Below the pieces are notes generated by a model that searched no databases, was not told where the DNA came from, and saw only the letters and a program-made list of their open reading frames with translations. Shown here in pieces: positions 53,456-62,467 of a stretch of 64,000 bases of DNA. A program made the position numbers and the translations under genes. Numbering within the stretch: position 1 is the first letter of the stretch; each line of letters starts with the position of its first letter. The DNA is from Candidatus Haliotispira prima. GTDB lineage: Bacteria > Spirochaetota > Spirochaetia > SP-2023. The stretch spans positions 2,046,001 through 2,110,000 of the forward strand of contig CP123443.1 in assembly GCA_029867005.1 (NCBI GenBank). The letters are read 5' to 3'.

Positions 53456-55743
53456 GGCATTGCTCCCCGATATCCCATCGACCGGCCGGTATTCGCATCA
53501 TATCCGGGAATCCGCGATTCCACATTTTTGACCGATAGTTTGGTATTTTCGTCTACTTTTGCATCAAGGGAGACGACAATTTCCCCACTGCCGTAGGGCG
53601 ATTGAACCTCCGGCTGCTCCGCCTGCGCACCATAGCTATATTTGGAGTATATAGCCTCCTCCATCGGCTTCGTACCATAGCGTTCACTGATGTAGTCAGG
53701 GCCCTTGGGCCCGGCATCAGAAGTGCCGCCCTCCGCAATAGCCCGGCCCGCCTTCTTGCCGATCCATTCCCCCACAAAACTGCCGACCATGGCTCCCAGC
53801 ACGGGAATGGGAATCAAAGCCTGACCGATCGCAGCACCGAGGAGACTGCCGGCGGCACCGCCGGCCGCTTCGCCTTTATCCCCCTTGGTGGCCTTTGGGT
53901 CCATGAAGGTGGTCGCGGCACCCGCCACGGCCAAGCCGACGTTTGCCAACGGGCCCAAGACCTTCCCTCCGGTCTTAAGCAAATTCGCTGCCTTGGAAAG
54001 GCCCTTTCCTCCGGCCTGAACCCCTTTCAATAAGGTTTGAATCCCCTTACTGTTGGAGCCAAGGCCTTTCCCTCCGATAAACTTGCTGCCCTTCTTTAGA
54101 AGATCAGAGCCCTTCCCTCCGGCAAACTTGAGCCCCTTCTTTGCCAGATCAACACCCTTTACTCCGACCGACTTGACTCCATTAACAGCAGATTTGGCGG
54201 TATTCCGGACAGCATTAAGCCCCTTCTTCCACAGTGTGACCAGGCCTCTCTTCGGAGTTTTCTTCGGAGTTAGCCTCGGAGTTTTCTTTGGGCTTTGCTG
54301 TCGGCCTTTACTCGGGTTTTTCTTCGGATCTTTCTTTGGGTCTCTATCCGGGAAGTACTCCCGATTTTCCTTCTGACCTTTAGAATCTCTCCCGTCCTTG
54401 TCTCCCCCCTCAAAACCGCTGCCGGGCATATTTACCACAAAGACGGGGGTGGCCCCGCTGCCGGCCAGTCCGGGATCACCGGAGCCGGCTTTGCCTCCGG
54501 TGGAACCTATCAAAGAAGTGGCGGTATCGACTGCACTAAAGACCCGGTCCAGACCCTTAAATTTCTTCCCCAAGTGTTTAGACGCAAAACGAAAACCCTT
54601 CTTCAGGAATGGGCTGTATTTATCCCATCCGGACTTAAAGCCCTGCAAGCCCGTAGAGCCCGTAGAGCCTTGGGCATTTGATGATCCCTGATGCTTAACG
54701 GCAAACCCGGCTCCTTTCTCCGGCAGGGAGAACAGATCTTGCCATCCGGACTTAAAGCCCTTGCTCTTGGGTTTGTGGGCATTCCTGCCGCGTGTAATGG
54801 AATCCCGCCACGATGACGAGCTACCTTTCCCCGGGCCCGGGGCTCTCTCCCGGGATTCCCTGCGGGGCCTCTCCGTATCGTTCCTTTGACTGCCCTCTTT
54901 GGAACTGTTGTTCCTGTCTTTTCCAAAACCGCCGTCCGGCATATTTACCACAAAAACGGAGGTGACACCGCCGGCGTTCAGTCCGGGCCCCTCAAGGCCC
55001 TTATCGAATAACGGGCCCAGGCTGTCCCATACAGACCGGAGCCCCTTGCTCAACAGTGGACCCAAGTCTATTCCCTGAACTGCGCCAAGGAATCCGCCCC
55101 TGTTTCGGCTTTTACTTCTTTCCCTGCCATGACTCTTGCCTTTGCCCGAGTCCCCGAGAGGCATATTTGGAGAAAATTTGGTCACCAAACCACCCATGAC
55201 CGAATCCATGACCGAATCCATGACCGAACTCAGGGATGAACCCAGGGACGAACTCAGGGACGAACTCAGGGACGAGCCCAGGGACGAGCCTCGGGCTACA
55301 ATATCATCAATGGCCAGACCTATAAGCCTGACCGTCTCCTGTACGGATTCTATATCGCCCTTTTGCTTAACGATACTGTTGCCGGCTCCCGTCAACGGAC
55401 CGTGGTCAACATGCTCAACATGTTCAGCCTTGATATTTCGGGCCGCCACCGTTTCGAGTATCTGTTTTTTGAGGGCGGCCATCCGCTCGGTGCTGATGTT
55501 CGCCCGAGGGCCCAAACCTGTAATTTTCGCAGCCAGGTCGCCCACGTTTTTCACTGTAGAAACCAAGTCCGAAGGGACTCCCATTGCGGAAAAAACGCTG
55601 CCTACGTTCCCAATGCTTTGGTCTAGCCGTCCCAACGCATCAGAACCAATACGACCCAAACGCCTGAACTCCTCCTGATTTTTCCGGAGGAGTGCGTTCA
55701 CCCGGCCAAGCAACTGCGGGGCCATACTTGCCGTTATCGCCAT
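53452..55743 (-). CDS. Tail tape measure protein
   Basis: The 763-residue protein sits in the tape measure position, between the chaperones and gpN. The N-terminal part is helical (LLRKNQEEFRRLGRIGSDAL). A serine-rich stretch (SSLGSSLSSSLSSSL) comes next, then long K/G/S-rich low-complexity segments. A hydrophobic glycine-rich segment near residues 640-690 (GGAAGSLLGAAIGQALIPIP) resembles the membrane-active part of other tape measures. For an average tape measure pitch the length would suggest a tail near 110 nm. Confidence 0.8.
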   Translation of the reverse strand: MAITASMAPQLLGRVNALLRKNQEEFRRLGRIGSDALGRLDQSIGNVGSVFSAMGVPSDLVSTVKNVGDLAAKITGLGPRANISTERMAALKKQILETVAARNIKAEHVEHVDHGPLTGAGNSIVKQKGDIESVQETVRLIGLAIDDIVARGSSLGSSLSSSLSSSLGSSLSSVMDSVMDSVMGGLVTKFSPNMPLGDSGKGKSHGRERSKSRNRGGFLGAVQGIDLGPLLSKGLRSVWDSLGPLFDKGLEGPGLNAGGVTSVFVVNMPDGGFGKDRNNSSKEGSQRNDTERPRRESRERAPGPGKGSSSSWRDSITRGRNAHKPKSKGFKSGWQDLFSLPEKGAGFAVKHQGSSNAQGSTGSTGLQGFKSGWDKYSPFLKKGFRFASKHLGKKFKGLDRVFSAVDTATSLIGSTGGKAGSGDPGLAGSGATPVFVVNMPGSGFEGGDKDGRDSKGQKENREYFPDRDPKKDPKKNPSKGRQQSPKKTPRLTPKKTPKRGLVTLWKKGLNAVRNTAKSAVNGVKSVGVKGVDLAKKGLKFAGGKGSDLLKKGSKFIGGKGLGSNSKGIQTLLKGVQAGGKGLSKAANLLKTGGKVLGPLANVGLAVAGAATTFMDPKATKGDKGEAAGGAAGSLLGAAIGQALIPIPVLGAMVGSFVGEWIGKKAGRAIAEGGTSDAGPKGPDYISERYGTKPMEEAIYSKYSYGAQAEQPEVQSPYGSGEIVVSLDAKVDENTKLSVKNVESRIPGYDANTGRSMGYRGAMP

Positions 55744-55747
55744 CTAC

Positions 55748-55873
55748 TTACTTCGCCCCATGTATCTCGTTGTAACGCTTCACGATATGCTTGTGCCACT
55801 CTTCCAGCTCACTCAGTTTCATGCCCAGCATGTCGGAGTAGCCTACGTGACTGATAATGAGCAGGTCGCTCAT
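55748..55873 (-). CDS. Second tail chaperone, gp42/gpE'-like, overlapping gp41
   Basis: 41 residues from an ATG that overlaps the gp41 stop (TGATG). It carries KLSELEEWHKHIVKRYN, like the gpE-type W/R motif. The frame is open to 56002 in the -1 frame relative to gp41, so it can be made by re-initiation or by -1 frameshifting, as in other tail chaperone pairs. Confidence 0.65.
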   Translation of the reverse strand: MSDLLIISHVGYSDMLGMKLSELEEWHKHIVKRYNEIHGAK

Positions 55874-56268
55874 CAGATGCTTTGCGCTACCGCACCATCG
55901 CTCGGAGATGCTGCGGTGGCGGACTTCCCCGCCGGTTTGCTGCCACCATCCTCTGCCATCAATTCCATGGCTCCGGATACTGCCATCTGGGCCGCATCCC
56001 AATCCAGTTGCCGGTCAATCATGACGGAGATAACCGCCACGATTTCGCGGCACCGGCTATAGTCTGCCAGTCCCATTTGGGCCAGGTGCCGGCGGTCCAC
56101 GCCGCAGAGAGCCGACATTAAAGCAACCTCTTCCCCATAGGTGCCGGAAGGCTCCGAATCGGCGGCCAGTAAGGCCGCTACGGTCGGTTCCCGAAATTGG
56201 AGTTCTTCGACAAAATCCTCACCGATTTCCAGGCCCTTTTTGAGTTTCACTATTTTGATTACTTTCAT
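55873..56268 (-). CDS. Tail assembly chaperone gp41 family
   Basis: 131 residues from MKVIKIVKLKKGLEIG; the longer frame to 56319 runs into the tube gene and is not used. The LQFREPTVAALLAAD and MSALCGVDRRHLAQMGLADY motifs match the gp41-type chaperone that coats the tape measure before tube assembly. Confidence 0.82.
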   Translation of the reverse strand: MKVIKIVKLKKGLEIGEDFVEELQFREPTVAALLAADSEPSGTYGEEVALMSALCGVDRRHLAQMGLADYSRCREIVAVISVMIDRQLDWDAAQMAVSGAMELMAEDGGSKPAGKSATAASPSDGAVAQSI

Positions 56269-56290
56269 TTCGTCTCTCCGCAGCTGGTTT

Positions 56291-56647
56291 TTAGATCTTG
56301 GTACTGGTCGGAGAGGCAAAACTCAGCGAGAAAGTACCGTCTCCTATTTCCGGCGCGTCACCGATGGCATACGCGCCATTCATGACATACGAGCCGCTAC
56401 CACAATCGACCGTGATGGTGTCGTTTTGGATTTTGGACAGCTCCGTGGGGTCGATGCTGCTCTGCACAGAGAGCTTCAGCAGTGCCGAGTGCTCTTTGGT
56501 TGTGTAGCCCGTATCGACGGCCCGCTCACCGGCCTTTTCGTTATGGATTAAGCCCGAAGGGCGGAAGGTGTTTTCCCCTTCCGCCAGAGGGATGTTGCGC
56601 CCAATATTTTGGGAATGGGCCACCCGTACTTTCATCAATTTTGCCAT
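56291..56647 (-). CDS. Tail tube protein (gpM family)
   Basis: The 118 residues show the Mu tail tube pattern (GLIHNEKAGERAVDTGYT; DTITVDCGSGSYVMNGAYAI). It forms the inner rigid tube. The start lies 3 bases after the sheath stop. Confidence 0.85.
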   Translation of the reverse strand: MAKLMKVRVAHSQNIGRNIPLAEGENTFRPSGLIHNEKAGERAVDTGYTTKEHSALLKLSVQSSIDPTELSKIQNDTITVDCGSGSYVMNGAYAIGDAPEIGDGTFSLSFASPTSTKI

Positions 56648-56650
56648 TTT

Positions 56651-58120
56651 TTAGGCCTCCACTTTGCGCAGCAGACCGCGAGTCTGCAAAAGATTGCCGA
56701 TTACTCTCGGCTCGTGCACATACTCCAGTCGAGTTGCGCTGCTCACCTTAACCAGGATACTTTCCTTGTAGCCATCGATGTCCTGCACCCAGCCCTTTTC
56801 TGTCAGAAACATTTGCTGGTACAGGTTGACCAGAAACGCTTTCCAGATCGTGACGGTCATCACCTTCACGCCGGGGCCGTAATCGCCTTCCACCTTGGCC
56901 AGTTTGTAATCATAAAACCGTGTCTCGGCTGCCAGATTGATTTCCTGGCGCAGGCGGGAAACCGCCTCGACGATATAGGCATCGAGATAGGAGGTGTCGT
57001 TTGCCCCCTCGGGTGTCTCGTTGTAGGTCGTCACCGTGCGGTCAAAGTAGGCTTGGCCCAGCTTGTCTTTGGTGTAGGTCGAGATGCCGGCCTGAAGCAG
57101 GGCTTCTCTGTCCTTGTCACTGTAGGATTGCTGTACTTTGAAACCCTGAACCAACCGTTTGCGAATGTTGGCCGCAGGGTCTGCCGCGAAGGTTCCCCCT
57201 GCCGATGCTGCGTACAGGGCCGCGATAGTGGCTGTGTCTTGCCGGTTCTTCTCGCCCTTTGCCACAACAATGATGTGCGGACTGTTCAGACTTTCGGCCT
57301 GCTTGATCATGGAGCCGGCCGTCGATACATCGCCGACCGCGCCGGACAGACAGGTAAACAGTCTGCCGTCAATTTGGCGGTTCGGGGTATAGCGATCTGC
57401 CAATTCCGTCTGCCAGGCGGCCATGGCCTGGGAATCGAACACGTCACTCGAAAAATACCAATACCGCTCGGCGGTATTGGTGGCAAAGACGGCAGCGATA
57501 TCCACCGCGCCGGTGCCAGCTGTGGCAGCGGTCACCGCACCTACGGTCACCCCTGCGGGGTCGGACACACCCTCTTCCTTGTCTACGCGGAATTCCACGT
57601 AGGAGCCCTTGCAATGAGCGGTAAAGGTCACATGCGCATCGCCTGCGGAAAAGCTCGCCTCCACGGGCAGATCAGACACGGCGTTGGCCGCAGCAACGAT
57701 TGCCGCACCTACGGCATTCGCATCATCGCCGGACTTGACATTCACGTTCAGAACGGCTCCGTTGCAATAGCGGGTGATCGTGCCGGCCTTGGTGGCGGCT
57801 CCGCTCAGGGGCAGGTTCCAGACAGCGGCGGTGCCGCTGCTCGGCTCGGCCAGAGGCAGAGCCCAACACTCAACCGTCCGGTTGTTTGCCAGAAAGGCGA
57901 TACACTGATTTGCGACCGAGCTGCCCTTTCCAAAAAGTTCGCGCGCGCGCCCCGCACTGCTGACCCGCACGGTTTCACCCGCCGTAGCTGTGCCCGTAGA
58001 GCGCATCACACCGAGTGCCAGGTAGGTCGGAGTCTGCGACACCGTCCCCTGTGCTTCAATGAGTTGCTTACTTCCGGGGAGCAATTCCTCGGGCAACTTA
58101 TCCAGTGGTACTAAAGACAT
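56651..58120 (-). CDS. Contractile tail sheath protein (gpL family)
   Basis: The 489 residues show the sheath pattern: LPEELLPGSKQLIEAQGT near the start, a variable middle, and the conserved C-terminal domain (LDAYIVEAVSRLRQEINLAAE; MTVTIWKAFLVNLYQQM). It defines a myovirus-type or tailocin-type contractile tail. Confidence 0.88.
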   Translation of the reverse strand: MSLVPLDKLPEELLPGSKQLIEAQGTVSQTPTYLALGVMRSTGTATAGETVRVSSAGRARELFGKGSSVANQCIAFLANNRTVECWALPLAEPSSGTAAVWNLPLSGAATKAGTITRYCNGAVLNVNVKSGDDANAVGAAIVAAANAVSDLPVEASFSAGDAHVTFTAHCKGSYVEFRVDKEEGVSDPAGVTVGAVTAATAGTGAVDIAAVFATNTAERYWYFSSDVFDSQAMAAWQTELADRYTPNRQIDGRLFTCLSGAVGDVSTAGSMIKQAESLNSPHIIVVAKGEKNRQDTATIAALYAASAGGTFAADPAANIRKRLVQGFKVQQSYSDKDREALLQAGISTYTKDKLGQAYFDRTVTTYNETPEGANDTSYLDAYIVEAVSRLRQEINLAAETRFYDYKLAKVEGDYGPGVKVMTVTIWKAFLVNLYQQMFLTEKGWVQDIDGYKESILVKVSSATRLEYVHEPRVIGNLLQTRGLLRKVEA

Positions 58121-58133
58121 ACTTATTCTCCTC

Positions 58134-58760
58134 TTAGTTATTTATTTGACTGTGTGTTGTCACCGCAGGTGCAGAAGACTGACCTTCGGCTTCATTGAAG
58201 GGGGACAAATCGCCCACCTCCGTCAGTTTGCCTCTGTCGACCCCCGCTTCAGGGATCAAGCGCATAATGTTGATATTGATAGTATAAGTTAGGTTCCAGA
58301 GGGCTATATTGGGGGAACTCAAAGATAGGTTGGAGGCTTCTATATTTTGGATTTCGCCATCCAGCTCTTCTGCGTCGTAGCTTTCCAACCCTCGGATCAG
58401 AGCAGGTATAACATTCAAAACCAATGCGCCGGTTTTGTCCCCGGCATCCAACTTCGATGACAAGACACTGGACATGGAAATGGATACTCTGTCACGCAAC
58501 TCGTTATATTTGAATAATTTGACCGAAGTGACCAAGACCAAAGGATGCAAGGCCAAAGAATTTTGGGTCTCCGGAGTCTTTGAGGTCTTTGGGGTTTTTG
58601 AGGTTTTTTGGGCCTTTTCAGCTTCCTGAACTTCTTGGGCAACCTGCGCTGCATCCGGCAGGCGCATGGCCAGGCTTGCCGAGGTGCGAAACCCGAGCGG
58701 CCCCGGAATGCCGGCGAGATAGGTATTGAGATCTTTGGTCACCGAGCTCAGTGTTTTCAT
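58134..58760 (-). CDS. Putative tail completion protein (gp37-like position)
   Basis: 208 residues from the ATG at 58760, which has an AAGGTG Shine-Dalgarno sequence; a TTG at 58844 would add 28 residues. It has a K/T/P-rich central repeat (TSKTPKTSKTPE). In Mu the gene before the sheath module is gp37/38, involved in tail completion. Sequence similarity is not strong enough to be sure. Confidence 0.5.
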   Translation of the reverse strand: MKTLSSVTKDLNTYLAGIPGPLGFRTSASLAMRLPDAAQVAQEVQEAEKAQKTSKTPKTSKTPETQNSLALHPLVLVTSVKLFKYNELRDRVSISMSSVLSSKLDAGDKTGALVLNVIPALIRGLESYDAEELDGEIQNIEASNLSLSSPNIALWNLTYTININIMRLIPEAGVDRGKLTEVGDLSPFNEAEGQSSAPAVTTHSQINN

Positions 58761-58888
58761 TGGCCCGGCACCTTGCATGCCGGCCAACGGCCACCTTGCG
58801 GGATATTGATTTCCGGATAAAAAGCCCCGTAATTCATACAGCAATAATAGAAAGAAACGAACCGCTCTTTAGCAGGAAGAACTTCCTA

Positions 58889-59350
58889 TTAAATGTCCGG
58901 AAACAGCGGACGTTTCCGGGCCTTGATCCGCATCTTCAGGCCATGGTTGTAAAGCTCATTGATGGTGCGGGCGGTGACCTTGTATTTTTTGGCCAACTGG
59001 ATATTGGTCGTGTCGCCGGATTCTTTGGCCCGCAGGATGTCCATGGACAACTCGGAACGGAAACTGCCCCATTCCTGCGGGATATACATGGTGGCCCCGC
59101 CGAAGCGACTCAGGACATTTTCCAGGGCGGTCACGCCCTGCCCGTCCAAGACGGACTCGAAGGCCCGAACCATGACATCACAGGTCTCTGTGGCCGCTAT
59201 TTTCTTGGGTATGTATACGTCTACGCCACCCAAATGTCGGCAGATCATGCGGACAATCCGGCGGGCCTGTTTATCGCTGATGTTGATATGGCAAAAGCAA
59301 ACCATATTCAGTAGTGCGTCTCGACTCTCATGTTTCATTTTTTGTTCCAC
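58889..59350 (-). CDS. Mor family middle-operon transcription activator
   Basis: The 153-residue protein has the Mor signature LGGVDVYIPKK and FGGATMYIPQE, two related dimerisation segments. A C-terminal helix-turn-helix follows (TTNIQLAKKYKVTARTINELY, split). It should switch on the late genes, here the tail genes. It overlaps gemA by 16 bases. Confidence 0.88.
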   Translation of the reverse strand: MEQKMKHESRDALLNMVCFCHINISDKQARRIVRMICRHLGGVDVYIPKKIAATETCDVMVRAFESVLDGQGVTALENVLSRFGGATMYIPQEWGSFRSELSMDILRAKESGDTTNIQLAKKYKVTARTINELYNHGLKMRIKARKRPLFPDI

Positions 59351-59754
59351 CTTTCTAACACGGAAATAATTGGGTGCGCCTGGCTGGTGCTGAGAAAGCG
59401 CAGGGCAGAAACGCCCCAGTGCGATTCCAACCAGCCGTTCAGGGATTTTTCATCGGGATTGCGGGCCTTGCGCAGCCACAAGGCCCGGATGTAGGCACGC
59501 TGTTTATAGCTCGCCATGCCTTTGGCCGGAGGCCCGGAACCCGGACCGGCGAAGGAGGTGAAGGAAGACACCGGGGCCAGATAGTCGGCCAACTGGCGCA
59601 GCTCCTCCGTTTCCAGCAAGGCCGAACTGGCGTGCCCTTCCCGGCTAAAGGACGAAACGAGGGCCCGATACTCGGCATCATTCAGGCCGCGCCCGGCCTG
59701 CCCCAAATGGATTCGGGCCAGCAGTTTTTGGCGTTCGGTTTTGGCGGTCTTCAT
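59335..59754 (-). CDS. GemA-like regulator (gp16 family, DUF1018)
   Basis: The 139-residue protein matches gp16/GemA: LLARIHLGQAGRGLNDAEYR near the start and SYKQRAYIRALWLRKA in the middle. In Mu, GemA affects host gene expression and DNA topology. The start overlaps the small upstream ORF (ATGA). Confidence 0.85.
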   Translation of the reverse strand: MKTAKTERQKLLARIHLGQAGRGLNDAEYRALVSSFSREGHASSALLETEELRQLADYLAPVSSFTSFAGPGSGPPAKGMASYKQRAYIRALWLRKARNPDEKSLNGWLESHWGVSALRFLSTSQAHPIISVLERWNKK

Positions 59755-59843
59755 TTGCTGTTGCCGCCGCCCGGCGCGGCGGGCCGGGAATTCTTCTTTT
59801 TGTATGCTGTGCTGATTTTGGGCATTTTCAGATCCTTTCCCAT
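59751..59843 (-). CDS. Small 30-residue basic peptide between B and gemA
   Basis: ATG at 59843; the product is MGKDLKMPKISTAYKKKN... ending in GGGNSK. The stop overlaps the gemA start (ATGA), so translation is coupled. It is lysine-rich and could be a DNA-binding peptide. Not confirmed by any family. Confidence 0.45.
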   Translation of the reverse strand: MGKDLKMPKISTAYKKKNSRPAAPGGGNSK

Positions 59844-59855
59844 CTTTCCGGTGTC

Positions 59856-60713
59856 CTACAAACTTCGCACCGTGTCGGCGTAGACGCGGTCTTCTTCATT
59901 GCGGACGGCCAGGCGCAGGGTGTCGGCCACCAAGCGGTTGACCCGCAGGGGATAGGCCTCGCTGACGATTCTCTGCCCCTGTTGGCAGACCAACCGCCCG
60001 AACAGGGCGGCGTAGGCCCCGGCATCGAAGACCTGACAGGCCGTGGCCCCGACCCGGCTCAGTTTCAGTTCCAGATACTCGCGCAGCTCCTCGGCGTTTT
60101 GCAGGGCCTGCACTTCCAGCACTTCCAGCCGTTGGATGACTTCGCGGGCATCCCAGTTGCTGGACAAGTCCAGCCGGGTGTGCAGTTCGTTCTGGCCCAC
60201 CAAGAGAATGGACAGCAGCTTGTCGTAGCCGTGCTCCATCTCCCAGAACCGTTTGAGGTATTTCAGGGTTTGGCGGCTCAGGTCGTGGGCTTCTTCGATC
60301 AGCAGCACGTGGTGGTTGCCCGCTTTTTGGCTCTCGATCAAAAGCCGCTCTACCTGTCGGGCTTGGCCCTCCAGCGTCCTGCACCGGGCTTCCGGGCATT
60401 TCAGGTCGTCCAGAATGGCGGTGCAGATACCGGAGGCCGTGAGCCGGCTCTTGTCAAAGGTGCGGGGCATGATGACCTTGACCTTTACGCCGTCTGCCTC
60501 CAGCCGACTCATGGCCAGGCGGCGCAGGGTGGATTTGCCCGCGCCCACTTCGCCGACCAGCGCGACCATGCCGCCCAGCTTCATGGTTTGCTGCATGTAG
60601 TCGGGCAGGTAGCGGTTCTGCTGCGTCAGCAGAATGTCCCGGTCCCCCCGGATGTCCCCCTCAAAGGGATTTTGTTTGAGTTTGAAGTGTTCCAGTACGC
60701 TTTTGGCAATCAT
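59856..60713 (-). CDS. MuB-like AAA+ transposition ATPase
   Basis: The 285-residue protein has Walker A (LVGEVGAGKST, about residue 52) and Walker B (VLLIEEAHDLS near residue 136) motifs and a helical C-terminus. It delivers target DNA to the transposase. The start overlaps gene A by 4 bases. Confidence 0.87.
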   Translation of the reverse strand: MIAKSVLEHFKLKQNPFEGDIRGDRDILLTQQNRYLPDYMQQTMKLGGMVALVGEVGAGKSTLRRLAMSRLEADGVKVKVIMPRTFDKSRLTASGICTAILDDLKCPEARCRTLEGQARQVERLLIESQKAGNHHVLLIEEAHDLSRQTLKYLKRFWEMEHGYDKLLSILLVGQNELHTRLDLSSNWDAREVIQRLEVLEVQALQNAEELREYLELKLSRVGATACQVFDAGAYAALFGRLVCQQGQRIVSEAYPLRVNRLVADTLRLAVRNEEDRVYADTVRSL

Positions 60714-62467
60714 ATCGCCTCCTGTCTGTTCGCTTGGTTTTGGTGGATTTGCTCTTGAATCTCGGCTCCGCTCAAGCCGTGGGGATAGGCACTGCGCAGC
60801 CGGGCGGCGAGCCCGGAGGGCAGGCCGCCCAGTTCGCTGCGGATGCGCTGCACGGCCTCGGTGACGCTGTAGCGTATGTCACCGCTGTGGATGACCTCCG
60901 GGCGCACCGGCAACGTATTTTGGGCGATGCTCAGGACTTGGGTCTGAAGATCGATAGCTTTACCTTGCGGCAATTCGGCCACTTCTACGGGGCGTTGCTT
61001 CACCACGGAATGGGTTTTAATTTCTTCTAATACGGTTTTATCTGCCACCGCCTCACGGCGGTGTTGGCCGGCCGTCTTGGGCAGGGCCTGAAATTCCTCT
61101 CCGAGGACGGGGGCGGTGAGCGGGAAGCCGGCACTGTCCATGCGGATGGGTTCGATGTCGTAGGACACCGCGTCTCCGCCTTGGTACTTGGGCAGCCGCC
61201 AGGTAAAGCGCACGGTGTCCGTGCCGGTGTAGATTAGGGGTTGGGCCATGACAGCCTTGCCGACTTCCACGCCGGGCAGGCCGGCCAGGCTGTAGCGGCG
61301 GGGGCCTTTGACGGCGTAGCCGCGATAGGAGGCACACAGCGAGCCGTCCAGCTTGCGCTCTTCGGGTTCGGTGGTCAGCAGGCTGCGGCAGATCCGATCT
61401 TCGGGCAGGTAGCGGAGCTGTTCTTCTGTGATGGCCTGCCAAATGTCGAGGCGGGAGCCAAGGTTATGGCCGTGGACGACAATCCGGGAGTCGTGATGCT
61501 CAAACGAATTGGCGTTGAGGGCCGCGCTGTATTTCTCGGCCAGGGCGTTCAATTCGGCCAGAGAGCTGACCGGCTCGTAGCGCAGGGTCACTTCCAGCCA
61601 GCCTTCCCAGTGCCGGTTCATGGTTTCCACTGCGCCCTTGGCGCGGGGGGCCCCGGCTTGGTGGGCCCAAAACTCCACGCCCAGGGACTCCAGAGCCCGG
61701 CTGATGGGCCGGGAGCTGTTGGCCGAGCCTTTGTCCCAGACGATCAGGTCCGGCACGCCGCAGAAGGCGTACAGCTCTTCTGTTTTAGGGCCCCAGGCGT
61801 AGAGCAGGAAGTCCCACAGGTTGAGCATGTTTTCCCCGGCGGATTCGTAGTATTTGATGCAGACAGAGCGGCTGTAGTGGTCTACCAGTACGTACCGCCA
61901 GCATTTGTTTTCTATTTTACGGCCTTCAAAGTAGTCTTTGTTTTTGTAGTGTTCTTCCGCGCTGATGATGCGCAGTTGCTTTTGTGGGGTGAAGTACCAC
62001 AGGGCCAGACTTGGGTCGACCAGGTGGCAGTGGTTGGGGTAGAGCGATCGCAGGGACTGGTGCGGCTCCGCCGCCTTGAGACTGGCCTTGTCCAGGCCGT
62101 AGTCCCGCAGGATGCGGGCCACCTGCGAGTCGGTGATGCGGATGTCTTCTCCGTTGTCCAGCAGGATGCCCCGGGCGCGGCGGACGGTCATCGGGTTGCG
62201 CCCGTCCTTGCGCTGCGATTGCTGGAGCAGGGCCCCCATCTTGTGCAGGGTGTCTTCCCCGAGGGAGCTGCTGCCACAGTCCGAACGGGTCTTGCGGGCG
62301 GACTGCCAGCCCGCCGCCCGCAGGCGGCGGTAGGCGGTGTCCCGGCTCCAGCCGGTCTGGGCGCAAAGCTCGGACACGATCCGGCCGCGACCGCGGCCGG
62401 TGACTCCGGCCAGTTTGTCAATCCAGCTATGGATATTGACGGCCATCATCTCAGAACACCGGCTCAA
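60710..62467 (-). CDS. MuA-like DDE transposase
   Basis: The 585-residue protein has an N-terminal HTH-rich end-binding region (CAQTGWSRDTAYRRLRAAGW; split IADDLs-type HTH near residue 90). The integrase core has the acidic triad: D in YVLVDHYSRSV, D in LIVWDKGSANSS, and E in GAVETMNRHWEG. A Mu-type C-terminal barrel and a tail that should contact the B ATPase follow. It appears intact, so the element may be able to transpose. Confidence 0.92.
   Translation of the reverse strand: MSRCSEMMAVNIHSWIDKLAGVTGRGRGRIVSELCAQTGWSRDTAYRRLRAAGWQSARKTRSDCGSSSLGEDTLHKMGALLQQSQRKDGRNPMTVRRARGILLDNGEDIRITDSQVARILRDYGLDKASLKAAEPHQSLRSLYPNHCHLVDPSLALWYFTPQKQLRIISAEEHYKNKDYFEGRKIENKCWRYVLVDHYSRSVCIKYYESAGENMLNLWDFLLYAWGPKTEELYAFCGVPDLIVWDKGSANSSRPISRALESLGVEFWAHQAGAPRAKGAVETMNRHWEGWLEVTLRYEPVSSLAELNALAEKYSAALNANSFEHHDSRIVVHGHNLGSRLDIWQAITEEQLRYLPEDRICRSLLTTEPEERKLDGSLCASYRGYAVKGPRRYSLAGLPGVEVGKAVMAQPLIYTGTDTVRFTWRLPKYQGGDAVSYDIEPIRMDSAGFPLTAPVLGEEFQALPKTAGQHRREAVADKTVLEEIKTHSVVKQRPVEVAELPQGKAIDLQTQVLSIAQNTLPVRPEVIHSGDIRYSVTEAVQRIRSELGGLPSGLAARLRSAYPHGLSGAEIQEQIHQNQANRQEAI

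Noticed and set aside
56609-58114. Long + strand open frame over the sheath gene
   Set aside because: Antisense to a well-supported sheath protein; no recognisable motif.
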